A DNA stretch of 64,000 nt from Brasenia schreberi (lineage: Eukaryota > Streptophyta > Magnoliopsida > Nymphaeales > Cabombaceae). Below the pieces are notes generated by a model. That model searched no databases. It had not been told where the DNA came from and was given only the letters and a program-made list of their open reading frames with translations. The stretch is from positions 8,988,501-9,052,500 of the forward strand of contig JAYKKT010000074.1 of assembly GCA_036023115.1 (NCBI GenBank), given 5' to 3'. Positions 34,501-45,826 of this stretch are shown one piece after another (position 1 is the stretch's first letter; each line of letters opens with the position of its first letter). A program made the translations under genes and the position numbers.

Positions 34501-37500
34501 TGAAATGCATCAGACCACAAAGTTTGTGAATAGTATGAAAACAAGTATTAAACAGCATGTTGATGACTTCTGATCTGGTTACAAAAATCCAGTCTACCTC
34601 CTCTCGACTTGCCAATAGGAACCGTAGCATACTTGGGTCTGACTCGTTGACATATTCTTCACCATGAACTTGTTCACCTTCAGCTTCCACCATTGCCTTG
34701 CACTTTGTAATAAGTTCATCTACGGTTTTTCTGATTCTTGTAACAGCCTTTTCCGCCTTGATTTGTCGTGGAATGATCTGGCACAAAACTTTAACCTGCA
34801 CAATATAACAATCGAGCAATAACATTATGGTACTCATAATTTGGGGAGAACATAAAGCAGCAAAAATGGAAAAGAACAGAAACCACACATGAGTGATAGG
34901 AGTTAACAACCAATTAAGCAGTGATGAAGTGCTATATATTATGATACATGTTTTATTACAACAACAACAACAACAACAACAACAACTAAGCCTTTTCCCA
35001 TACTAGACGGGGTCGGCTACATGGATTCTTTGTTTCCACAGATCTCTATCGTGTGCCATGTTAGCAGTTAACTCCCAATAAGCTAGATCATTCTTTATTG
35101 TTTCTTTCCAACACTTTTGTGGTCGTCCTCTACCTCTTTTAATACTTTCCAAATTTAGGTTTTCTAACCTTCTTACAGGTTCTTCTTTTGATCTTCTTTC
35201 TATATGTCCAAACCATCTTAAACGATGTTCTCTCATTTTATCCTCTATTGGTGTCACTCCTAATTTGTTTCTAATAACCTCATTATGTATACGGTCTTTT
35301 CTTGTATGACCACTCATCCATCTTAACATCTTCATTTCTGTCACAGACATCTTTTGTACATGTTGATGATTAACTGCCCAACACTCAGAACCATAAAACA
35401 TGGCAGGCCTAACTGCTGCTCTATAATATTTACCTTTTAATTTTAATGGTATCTTCTTATCACAAAGAATACCTAATGCTCCTCTCCATTTTAACCAACC
35501 AGCATTAATTCTATGTGTAACATCTCCATCAATTCTTCCATCACTTTGAAAAATTGACCCTAGGTATTTAAAACTTTCCTTTTGGGGAATGCAATGTGTG
35601 CCAATTTTAATTTCTATGTCCTCTGAAATAGCCAAATGATCAAACTTACATTCCATATATTCTGTCTTTGTTCTACTAAGTCGGAGGCCTTTGTTTTCTA
35701 ATGTTTCTCTCCATAGTTCCAATTTTCTATTAACTTTTTCCTTAGACTCCTCCACTAATACAATGTCATCTGCAAATAACATACACCAAGGTACTTCATC
35801 TTGAATATGTTTTGTTAACTCATCCATCACCATTATAAATAAGTATGGACTTAAAGTTGATCCTTGATGTAACCCAATATTAACTTCAAAGAAGTCTGTC
35901 GTTCCTTCATGAATCCTCACACATGTTTTTGCACCATCATACATGTCTCTTATAAGGTTAATATATGTCAATGGGATACCTCTTTTTTCCAAAGTTCTCC
36001 AAAGAACCTCCCTCGGTACCCTATCATAAGCTTTTTCTAGATCAATAAATATCATGTGAAGGTCTTTCTTTTTTGCTCTAAAATGTTCCATAAGACGTCT
36101 CAAAAGGTGAATCGCTTCAATAGTAGATCTACCTGGCATAAATCCAAATTGGTTCTCTGTTGTACTTGATACTTGTCTTAACCTACGTTCAATAATTAAT
36201 TTACCAAAAACATTAACAAAAGTCCCATCCTCTTCAGTATGGCATTGTATTAAAACCTGAACAGGAGAGGAAAACAAGAAAAACCAGCAAAGACGATAAT
36301 CTGAACGTTAGGGGTAAACTCAAAGCCAGAGCTGCATCAAGAGGTTATCTCTTAGGTCAATGAAATAAAAATTCTTGACCTCATGTACAAGGAGAAATTA
36401 ATATTGAGTGGCAAAGCGAGAGAACATGCCTTCCAGTAAGGCAAAATATCAGTAGAACGAGCCTCTGCTTCTTTCAGTGCCGTGTAAACAGCATCAATAA
36501 TTGGACTATTTGAAGTAAGGGAATCAAAGTTGTAGTTGAATAGTGATAAACCAATGACATCCAGAGTCAATTGAGAAAAATTTTCCTCCATGTTAACTGC
36601 AGAGCCAATCGAAGCTGCTGACCTGAGCTTCTCTACCAACCTTTCAGCACACTTGCAAAAGACTTGATCTACTACAGTAGACAAATATTTCCGATGAAGA
36701 GCCGGCACTACTGCCCTGCGCCTGACCTAGCAAAGGAATATGAGAATCATCACTGCCATAGTAACTAAAAATTCGGATATAGAATGAACAAGATCAAATT
36801 CCACGTAGTACACAATCAACCTCATTTCATCGCAGCATTTTGAAGTTCTGAGTATAGGAACCAATTAGTTGGATGACAAATAAAACATCTTTGCCACAAG
36901 GATGAACTAAGATAATGCACTCACAATTACCGAGATTTGAGATCTAGAGAGCATTATGGAAAACACATTGTTATGTGTCACAGGCTTGAGTAAATTGTGG
37001 TTCCCTTGGAGAAAAACAGCAAACGTAACAATTATAGGAAATTCTGTACGAATTCGGATAGACGAGTCCAAAAATAGAATTTCTTAAGGGTGACCTTGGA
37101 CTGAAGTGAATTTGAGGGACAGAGCATTTAAGTTACAGTTTCTCTCAAATTCTCACGTTTGATTTTCTCCTTTAGCAATGACAGTGAAAATGTTCAAAAT
37201 ATTTCCCACCTTTGACATGCGAAAATCCAATATCACCACGAGTACAAAAGCATAAGGAACCAACTACACAACTTCAAAAAAGTGTAGAGATGAAAAAGAT
37301 AAACATGTAGGTCAATATACAATTGGAGCAAATTCTTGAGCACTTACCATCAAGAAACTTTCATTCTCAAGTGCGTTCTTGAGAATTCATCTAAACATAC
37401 TCTTACTTTCCAGATATTGCAGGAACAACGATGAAATAAGGAAACTTTCGACCTGACTAAAGTACACAAAATTCAAAATACTCGACCAATCCAACCGCAA

Positions 37501-38244
37501 AGAAAAAGAGGATGAATTTTGCAGAATTACTCTCAGAAACATTTCAAGCTGACCAGAACATACGAATCTTTCCCAACAGTTAACAAATGCCAGCATAAAA
37601 CAACTTGCATAGCTAACCAACTCCAGAAATACTCAAAACACAAAAAGATTTACCCACTGAGAAGAACGAGGAAAAGAAAGTACAAAGAGAGTTACCGTCC
37701 AAGCCTCTCCCTCAGCGATGGCGAAGCCAGAACCGAACAGAAACTCGGAGACCTCGGCTACGAGGCCCTTCGCGTACTTGGTACCGTAGTTCTTGAGGAC
37801 GTGCTTCGCGATGGCGGGATCGCTCACAATGACGAAATTCCGGGGGCCGGCGGCGAGTCGATAGACAGGGCCATACTCGTTCATCCATTTGAAGAGTGGG
37901 AGAAAGAGGGCTCCCCCTAGAAGGTCAGAGACGTCCTCCAGCTTGGCGTTCGCGAGGGGGATGCCGGACCCATCGTCGGCGTTACCCTTCACGAACCGCG
38001 CGAGCGACGTCAACCAATCCGGGCTCACCCACGACCTCCCACCCTCCCCTTCGCCTCTCTTCTTCTTCTTCTCGTCGGCAATGCTACAGATAGGTCGAAG
38101 GATTCGAGCCCTTTCTGTCCTTCCGTGACCAATGCTCAGTGAAAGGGAGGTGATAGTCTTCTTGTTGGGATTCAGTGAGAAACATGGGGACAATGAGAGA
38201 GAAGAAGCCACTGCGGGAAGTTGCGGAAACGCCAAGGCAGCCAT
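31393..38244 (-). CDS. CYP97C1: Carotenoid epsilon-ring hydroxylase, cytochrome P450 CYP97C (LUT1), nine exons
   Basis: Exons, in transcript order: 38244-37696, 36726-36430, 34795-34598, 33022-32921, 32730-32590, 32486-32379, 31892-31810, 31704-31542, and probably 31464-31393. They join in frame to about 570 residues. It hydroxylates the epsilon ring of alpha-carotene derivatives in plastids to make lutein. Signs: a Ser-rich plastid transit peptide (1 to about 52), SWVSPDWLT, the I-helix AGHETTG (364-370), ESMR (E420, R423), PDRF, and heme loop [10 protein letters not shown] with ligand C504. Sequence follows CYP97C rather than CYP97A or B. Intron 2 has a GC donor (AAG|GCATGT) and contains LINE E. 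The last exon ends SPFSA and does not match the usual GLYMK-type terminus, so that exon is the weak point. Confidence 0.92.
31496..31540. repeat. (TA)n(GA)n microsatellite filling the last CYP97C intron
   Basis: About twelve TA units followed by about nine GA units on the plus strand. On the gene strand the 77-bp intron (31541-31465) therefore begins GTAC, runs CT then TA repeat, and ends TATCTATTGGGGGTAG. Confidence 0.9.
34957..36197 (-). mobile_element. LINE E: 5'-truncated RTE LINE in CYP97C intron 2
   Basis: Same strand as the gene. A long ACA/TTG tail (about eleven repeats from 34957) precedes the LINE 3' end. Similarity continues to about 36197, where IIERRLRQ of the RT begins. The best preserved copy in the window, with no internal stop, hence probably the youngest. 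No target duplication was recognised. Confidence 0.88.
35003..36277 (-). CDS. RTE-type reverse transcriptase, partial, open reading frame of 424 codons
   Basis: Uninterrupted frame of LINE E. RT motifs in order: [14 protein letters not shown] (motif A, about residues 77-90), [13 protein letters not shown] (motif B, about 135-147), [10 protein letters not shown] (catalytic FADD, about 167-176), then [14 protein letters not shown]-terminal region follows with [13 protein letters not shown] and GRPQKCWKE, ending RIHVADPV. The endonuclease and the first RT motifs are missing. The first 25 or so codons (36198-36277) come from the host intron, so the start codon is arbitrary. It is not an autonomous element. 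Confidence 0.75.
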   Translation of the reverse strand: MFSSPVQVLIQCHTEEDGTFVNVFGKLIIERRLRQVSSTTENQFGFMPGRSTIEAIHLLRRLMEHFRAKKKDLHMIFIDLEKAYDRVPREVLWRTLEKRGIPLTYINLIRDMYDGAKTCVRIHEGTTDFFEVNIGLHQGSTLSPYLFIMVMDELTKHIQDEVPWCMLFADDIVLVEESKEKVNRKLELWRETLENKGLRLSRTKTEYMECKFDHLAISEDIEIKIGTHCIPQKESFKYLGSIFQSDGRIDGDVTHRINAGWLKWRGALGILCDKKIPLKLKGKYYRAAVRPAMFYGSECWAVNHQHVQKMSVTEMKMLRWMSGHTRKDRIHNEVIRNKLGVTPIEDKMREHRLRWFGHIERRSKEEPVRRLENLNLESIKRGRGRPQKCWKETIKNDLAYWELTANMAHDRDLWKQRIHVADPV

Positions 38245-38914
38245 CTCTCTCTCTCTCTTCTCTTCTCTGCTGCTTGCTTATTTATGTCGCTCATTCTGTC
38301 TGCACGGCATCTTTTGACAATTATCCTACTATCCTCAACTGCACTGCGTGATACTTGTGAAATCTGCACTGTCCATTTCAGTGATGAACGATACAAACTG
38401 CTGGTGGCTTTTCGATGGTGGGCGCTCAATGAGACGGAATATGAAGTAACGGTGGTGATCTGAATCTTTCCCTGTTTCAATCATCAGCACGACTGGTAAA
38501 AGAGCGAAGCTGACCTTAGATTGACCCGGTTCGGTTTGTAACCTCAACTGATCCGGTTCATCTAGGCTCATAAAGATTCAAATTTTTTTTCTTATTCAAC
38601 GAGCCACAAACATGACACGGAAGAAACCTATGTTGCACGGAAACGGAAATACTTAACCAGAATTCGTGTCCTTCCACCTCCAACAATCGCATAAGGCATA
38701 ATGCAGAGAAATCATAATTACACATATTTGTTGTCATAATTCAGTGAAGAGGAAGGCCTCAGGATTCTAACTACCGTAATAGGATAAGTCCACTTGTAAT
38801 CCGTTGTCATAATTCAGTAAACGTTGCAAATGCTTGTATCTTTTTAATGGAACTTCTTTTAGTTGTGTTTGTGTGTACTTAAACTATTTTAAATATTTTT
38901 TTTCTTATTTTATG
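38245..38914. promoter_or_regulatory. CYP97C upstream region
   Basis: On the minus strand a TATA-like ACATAAATAAG lies at about 38277-38287, followed by a GA-rich leader directly before the ATG at 38244; the implied leader is very short. Beyond about 38300 no element is recognised. Confidence 0.4.
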
Positions 38915-39183
38915 GTATCACTCACAACTTGTTCCTAATAACCTTATTATATAGAGAGTTTGTTCTTGTGTTACCACAAACTCATCTAAGCATCTTCATT
39001 TTTTCTACAAACATCTCTTTTATGCTACCCAATACTCATAATCATATACCATAGAGTGTTTAATTGATGCTCTATAATATTAATCTTTCACCTATAATAG
39101 CATTCTCTTGTCACATAGAATACTTGATATCCCGTTTTGTTTTAAACAACCTATATGAATTCTATACATCACTTTAAGAAATT
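38915..39183 (-). mobile_element. LINE G, left part: old degenerate RTE LINE
   Basis: Minus-strand sequence following the order of the LINE C-terminal region (anti-sense of [22 protein letters not shown]) but with heavy substitution, far more diverged than the other copies. It is interrupted at 39183 by LINE F and continues at 42361. Confidence 0.7.
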
Positions 39184-42100
39184 GATAAATCCGCCCATGT
39201 AAGGGATCACCATTGTATTGTCGGTCCCAAACCCAGATAAAGGAGGAGGGTTGTGTTAAGCTTCCGACAGCCAGCGTAAAACTTCGTCGGATTTTTATAA
39301 CATGGATTACAAAAATTATGAGCATTGCTTTGGGGCGTTCCCGCCTAGCGACGTCCTGCATAGCCCGAATACAATAATAAGTAAGCAAGGGTCGCTACAT
39401 TGTCACCCGAATGTACTTAAAAATTTTCAGATAAGGTCTCCGCATTTTGAACATAGACGGATGCAGGGAGTAAGGAAGCTAGTCCTATATAATAAGATTC
39501 GTATTGGTTCTTGTAATATCGGAACATTGTTCGGTAAGCTAATGGAGGTGGTAAATACTATGATTCTGAGAAAGATTCATATTCTATTTTTACAAGAGAC
39601 AAAATAGGTTGAAGAAAAAGCAAAGGAGATAGAGAATACATGTTTTAAATTATGGTACTCAGGTAAAGAAAAGGCTCGAAACAGAGTTGGTATTATCATA
39701 ACTAAAGATTTAAAGGATAGTGTAGTAGACATACAACGATATGGTGACCAAATCATGACGTTGAAATTAGTGTTAGGAGCAGAGGTTTTGAATATAGTTT
39801 GTGCTTACGCACCCCAAGTAGGACTAGAAGATAGTATAAAGACAACTTTTTGAGAAGAGTTAGATAAGGCGATTCAAAAGATTCCACAAAGAAAGATGAT
39901 TTGTTTAGGAGGAGACTTAAATGGACATGTCGGTAAAGAGGCATTCGGATATCAAGGTATTCAAGGAAACTTTGGTTTTCGGGATATAAATGAGGAAGGT
40001 AGGGAGATTTTAAATTTTGCTATGTCATTTGAATACAATCTTCAAAAAACAAGATGAACATTTAATTATAAGAGTGACTTATCACAAACACAAATTGATT
40101 ACTTTATTTGTAGAAAAAAAGATAGAGCATGTTGTAAAGAGTGCAAAGTAATTCCAGTAGAAAGCGTAATCACCCAACATCGACTTTTAGTTATAAATTT
40201 ACAAATAAAAAAATAGACAAAGAAGAAAAGAGTGCATCGAGCTATTCGAACTAAATGGTGGAACCTCAAAAGCGAGAAAGAAGATATATTTAAACAGAAA
40301 GTTCTTCAAGGAGATGTTTCGAATTATGTTGGTATACCCCGTGATATGTGGAACAATAAGGCTATACATATTAGGAAAGTGGCAAAATATGTGTTAGGTA
40401 TATCTAAGGGAGGTGTACCAGCACAAAAAGAAGCTTGTTGATGGAGTGAAGTAGTGCAAAATAAAATCAAGGCAAAGAGGGCATGTTACAAATTACATTA
40501 TGCTAAGAAAACTAGTAAAACTTTAGAGGCTTATAAGAAAGCAAAGAAGGAAGCGAAAAATGCCGTCACTAAAGCAAAAGCTAAAATTTGGAAGGATTTA
40601 TATAAAAAATTCAACTCAAAAGAGGGTGAAAGAGATATTTTTAGGATAGCTAGAGTTTAGAGACAAGAAAACTAAAGATCTTAATTATGTTAGATTCATC
40701 AAGGACGAGGAGGAAAAAATTCTAGTGGCAAATTATGATATAAGAAATAGATGGAAAAACTATTTTTATAATTTTTTTAATAAAAATAAAGATGTTAATA
40801 TTAGCTTAGGAGAGTTCGCCAAATCAGAAAAGTATATAAACCATACTTTCTACCGACATATTCAAAATGATGAAGTCAAAGAGGCTTTCAAATATATGAA
40901 GGGTGGAAAATCGGTAGGGACTAGATAATATTCCTATAGAAGTTTGGAAAATACTAGGAGAAATAGGAATCACTTGACTAACAAGACTATTTAATGAAAT
41001 ATGGAAAAACCAAAAGATGCCCGAGGAATGGAGAGCACTTATACCCATATATAAGAACAAGGGAGACATTCAAAATTGTGCGAATTATAGAGGTATCAAG
41101 TTAATGAGTCATACTATGAAATTATAGGAAAGAATTATCGAACGTAGGTTAAGACAAGTATCAAGTACAACAGAGAACCAATTAGGATTCATGATATGCA
41201 AATCTACTATTGAAGCGATTGACCATTTGAGACGTCTTATGGAACATTTTCGAGCAAAAAAAAAACATCTTCACATGATATTTATTGATTTAGAAAACGC
41301 TTATGATAGAGTACCAAGGGAGGTTCTTTGGAGAACATTGGAAAAAAGATGTATCCCATTGACATACATTAACCTTATAAGAGACATGTATGATGGTGCA
41401 AAAACATGTATGAGGACTCATGAAGTTATGATAGACTTCTTTGAAGTTAATATTGGGTTACATCAAGGATCAACTTTAAGTCCATACTTATTTATAATGG
41501 TGATGGATGAGTTAACAAAACATATTCAAGATGAAGCAACTTGGTATATGTTATTTGCAGATGACATTGTATTAGTGAAAGAATCTAAGGAAAAAGTTAA
41601 TAGAAAATTGGAACTATGGAGAGAAACATTAGAAAGCAAAGGCCTCCGACTTAATAAAACAAAGACAGAATATATGGAATGTAAGTTTGATCATGTGGTT
41701 ACCACAGAGGACATATAAATTAAAATTGGCACACATTGCATCCCCCAAAAGGAAAGTTTTAAATACCTAGGGTCAATTTTTCAGAGTGATGGAAGAATTA
41801 ATGGAGATGTTATGCATAGAATTAATATTGGTTGGTTAAAATGGAGAGGAGCATCAAGTATTCTTTGTGATAAGAAGATACCATTAAAGTTAAAAGGTAA
41901 ATATTATAGAGCAACAATTAGGCCTGCCATGTTTTATGGTTCTGAGTGTTGGGCAGTTAATCATCAACATGTACAAAAGATGTTGTGGCATAAATGAAGA
42001 TGTTGAGATGGATGAGTGGTAATAAAAGAAAAGACCGTATACATAATGAGGTTATTAGAAACAAATTAGGAGTGACACCAATAGAGGATAAAATGAGAGA

Positions 42101-42360
42101 ACATCATTTAAGATGGTTTGGACATATAGAAAGAAGATCAAAAGAAGAACCTCTAAGAAGGTTAGAAAACTAAATTTGGAAAGTATTAAAAGAGGTAGAG
42201 GACGACCACAAAAGTGTTGGAAAGAAACAATAAAGAATGATCTAGCTTATTGTGAGTTAACTGCTAACATGGCAGGCCGTTAGGGATCTGTGGAAACAAA
42301 GAATCCATGTAGCTGACCCCGTCTAGTATGGGAAAAGGCTTAGTTGTTGTTGTTGTTGTA
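39184..42360 (+). mobile_element. LINE F: full-length RTE LINE inserted in LINE G
   Basis: Plus strand. The 5' end reads CGCCCATGTAAGGGATCACC, matching the 5' end of LINE A. The 3' end is a TTG tail at 42343-42360. The insertion is bounded by an identical 15-bp target duplication (39169-39183 and 42361-42375, TCACTTTAAGAAATT), so both ends are complete and the length, about 3.18 kb, is the size of an intact element in this family. Endonuclease and RT are recognisable throughout, but stops and frameshifts break them (for example TGG to TAG after the QETK motif near 39607). Confidence 0.9.
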
Positions 42361-42890
42361 TCACTTTAAGAAATTTATCCTTAAGTATTTAAAACTTTTC
42401 TTTAGTAGAAATACAATACATGTCAAACTTGATGTATATGTCAGCTAAGGTAACCAAATGATCAAATTTGTATTATATATATTATGTATTTATTCTACTA
42501 AATTGGAAGACTATTTCTTTGTGTGACTTCTCATTTTAAATAACGTGCATTAATTATATGCATAGCATCTTGATCAATTTTTCCATCACTATCCTATGCA
42601 TTTAGTACTTTTCTTTATGAGGAATGTAGTGTATGTCAATCTTGATTTTTATGTCATCTTAAATAACCAAATAATCAAAGCTTGTATTCTGCTGTTATTC
42701 TACTTAATTGAAAGAAAGTTTTTCTCCTTCGTTCAAATTTCTTATTAACTTTTTTCTTAGACTCATCTACTAACATAATATAATCTTCAAATAACATACA
42801 CAAACGTACTTCATAATGAATATATGTTTTGTTAACTTATCAACGATTAATATAAATAAATATGGACCTAAAGCTAACCCTTGATGTCTC
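42361..42890 (-). mobile_element. LINE G, right part: old degenerate RTE LINE
   Basis: Continues LINE G after the insertion. The order of conserved blocks restarts once at about 42530 (the THRIN block appears again before the FKYLGS block), so two old fragments or an internal duplication are present. The most distal block corresponds to the FADD and GLHQGS region. Confidence 0.6.
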
Positions 42891-44130
42891 TAATTTTCAA
42901 ACTTTCAGGGAAACACATCGCCCTAAAAATTAGTTGCTTTCCTCATGAGATAGGAACAGGTCAATCCTAACACATTCCTATATTTTGTATCTTTCAATGG
43001 ACTTATTGGTTGGCTCTGAGGTTCTTGCATTGGGTGTTGTATTGCCAGTGATTTCTTATAATGGAGAGAACTGTGTCCCGTGTCGTGTCAAACGGGTTAA
43101 TCCTAGCACAACACAAATTTTCAAGTAAATACATACAGACCTTTCCGCGCACTGAGTTCGTGTCGGATTTCGTGTCCCACATTGTCAACCCTAATCCGGT
43201 CCTAAACCTTCGTTAGCAAGCCACAAGACCTCAACGCACCGAATTAATATATAATTAAATTGCGTGGGGCCACACTGGGCCCGCGCTAACGGTATGGGTA
43301 GATGATAGGAGCGTCCAGTCTTATCCTTGAACTGAAACTCAAAAAAAAATTCTTCCAAACAAGTGCTTAGGCTTCACGAATTTTTCGAAAACCATTTATT
43401 TGTGCACTTCCGTTGAATTTGGTTCACCAACTTACCCAACTTTTCTCATATGTAATTTTCAAATAACTTGTTTCTAACCTTTAAACTTTTCCATATTTTC
43501 CAAATAATCGTATCAGCACGTTCTATGATAATCTTAAAGTTTTTTGGTTTTTAGTTGTCGTACAAAACAATGACGATCATGATAATAATAATTAATGATG
43601 ATATTTAATTATAAACCCGGAATAGTCCAAGGCCAAATTTATCATGAAAGCATCAAAATATACTTCAACTGCCCTTATCCCACACCAAGTGGGGTGGAAC
43701 GCCATCCTTATTTTATAGGTAAGACCTTCAACTGTAGGCCGACTCGACCAGATGCACACCCGGGTAGCGAACAACTGAGCTCTTGTCAAAGAACCAATCA
43801 CCCTTAGATAATTCCACGAACATGGTTTCCCTTTTGTTGAACAATTTGGTTAACAAAAACAAAATTTACTACTCTTCTAAAGTTAGATCGGTCTATTATA
43901 TTTGCAAGTTCATCGTTCTTGGGGAGATTCGCTTAGCTTGAAATAAAACTTCGGATTTCATTTGGAAACCGCGAATTAATCTTGCACGATCTTACTTAGA
44001 CCGTTAGTTCTGAAAGAAAGGACTGGTACTTCTTTCTCTTGAGAAAGGAAAAATTAACTAATATCTGGCAGTATCTCAAAATAACGTATTAGCTGGCCAC
44101 GTTCATGTAAATTTCTAAGAAGGAGAAGAC
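42891..44130. other. Unassigned stretch
   Basis: No gene recognised. It is AT-rich, with overlapping opposite-strand frames near 43600-43800 that show no domain. Confidence 0.4.
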
Positions 44131-45826
44131 CCGAAGGACGGGCGGAGAAACGTTGAAGCGGGTGTGAGGCAGTTTCGTCGTTGCGGGCAAAGTCTTCCCT
44201 CTCCTCTTCTCCAATCTCCATCGCTGCGTGCCTCTGCACATAGAGCAACAGCGAGAGGTTTGTCAATACCCGATTCCTTCCTTGTTTATATGACTTTGTT
44301 GTCATTTTCATTTTTGGCGTTTCTTTTCGTGATTGTTGGTATTTGGATTCTTCTTTTTTTCTTATTTGTATATCTTCATTTTTATAATCAGGGAGAATAT
44401 ATGATTGTTTTCGTTTTACCTGAATGGTTTGTCGGAAGCAAATCCGTTTTCCATATGTTCCTTTTTCCATTTTCTAGTTTGGGTCTTGTTCTGGAGTCTC
44501 CTGATCTCAGAACGAGTTATTTTTATGCGTAGATTGGAAATTCGAGAGCGTAAGCTTGCGCTTGATGGTTCGCGTTTAGCAGATAAATTCAGGTAAGCAT
44601 TTTTTGATGTAACTTCCTCTCTGGCTTTCATCGTTTTGCCTCTTGTTTGCGATCGTCAGTTTAGTTTAGGATTTCCTTTCTGCAACTAACCGTATTGCAT
44701 AATGGTTTTGGATTTATTACTTTCTTTTCTTCTAGCAAGCGTATGTGCAACTCACCTAGAAGGCTAGAAGAGCGCTAGACCGCCTTCTTATTTTATGTAA
44801 TGGTATTCAATTTATAGCTTACTAGGTCTTCTGACATCCATTCACAACTAAAGATAAGAAAGATCTTCTTTTTTCACGGGGACTGAGAGTAAATTTTAGT
44901 ATTTACTACTAAAGTTCTCGACATGTCTCGGCTCTTTTGTATAATCTGAATACATGCATGCTCTGTGTAGGATGTAAATAGACTAATGTATCTGGTATTC
45001 AAATCAACTTTGAATTCAATCAATCGAATTTAGTACGCAAAATCATATGCTGACACTATTTGGTTATATCCAAGGGAGTGTTGGGTATTTGAATCTGAAC
45101 AGTGTATTTTCTGACATGATTTTTATCCTTTTACATCCATATTTGGAACCATCTCTCAAACGATTACCCAAACATCTGATTACAGTGTGCATATAGATAG
45201 ATAGATAGGTAGGTTGGTAATAGATAGATAAAGCATATCCATCAAGCATGGATTTTTGCAGTGGTAGGAGTAACAAGCATGACCGATTGTGAAAATATAA
45301 TATTTCGTACATGAATGAGAAAAGTATTTTGCCGTTCTGCTGCTGTGTTGCTGCACCATGTCGGCATGCCAATATGTTGACAGGGGCTTGGCATTATGAA
45401 GTGTCATTGTTAGATGACATCACAGTGAAAAGAAAAAAGTGCAACTTGGCTTATGAGAAAAGAAAGTGACATGAGATTATTTTGAACTTGTGAGATCAAA
45501 TTGAAATACAATAGCATGGCTCCTTTTGTGCCGTGTGAGTTGTTCTTTGCTGTTGGTTATTACCATAAAATTGGTTATTGACATTAAGTTCGCAATATGG
45601 TATTGTCCTGTGAAATAGTCCAATAATAAGTGTGGATATGCTCATATATTGTCATATATAGTTTAATTGCACTTGGCTTTCACATTTCGTATAACGCATG
45701 TCATCTACACAGGAAGCACAAGCACCAGCCACAGCCTCTATTGAGGATATCTGAGCTGTCTTTAAATCAATCATACAAAAATTATCCGTGAACTTTCATC
45801 CTTGAACACCAAATACATCTTCATCC
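44131..45826 (+). other. VPS37 5' leader exons and introns, with a possible spliced uORF
   Basis: A GC-richer first leader exon probably ends at 44257 (GCGAGAG|GTTTGT). A second ends at 44592 (TTCAG|GTAAGC) and a third starts at 45713 (CTACACAG|GAAGC), containing the main ATG at 45827. Joining 44525-44592 to 45713-45791 gives a 48-codon frame (start MRRLEIRERK, end SYKNYP) that stops 36 bases before the VPS37 ATG. Exon edges are inferred from splice signals only. Confidence 0.45.

Noticed and set aside
36198..36277. Peptide upstream of the LINE E edge ([16 protein letters not shown]) considered as a P450 exon
   Set aside because: CYP97C exons 2 and 3 already join in frame without it, and it does not match the family.
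43600..43807. Region with paired frames and CCCGGGTAGC-type sequence considered as a tRNA or SINE
   Set aside because: No A/B box spacing or cloverleaf could be made out.
44164..44532. 122-codon plus-strand frame with hydrophobic stretches
   Set aside because: It crosses a good donor site at 44257 and lies in the VPS37 leader/intron; the hydrophobic part is T-rich intron sequence.
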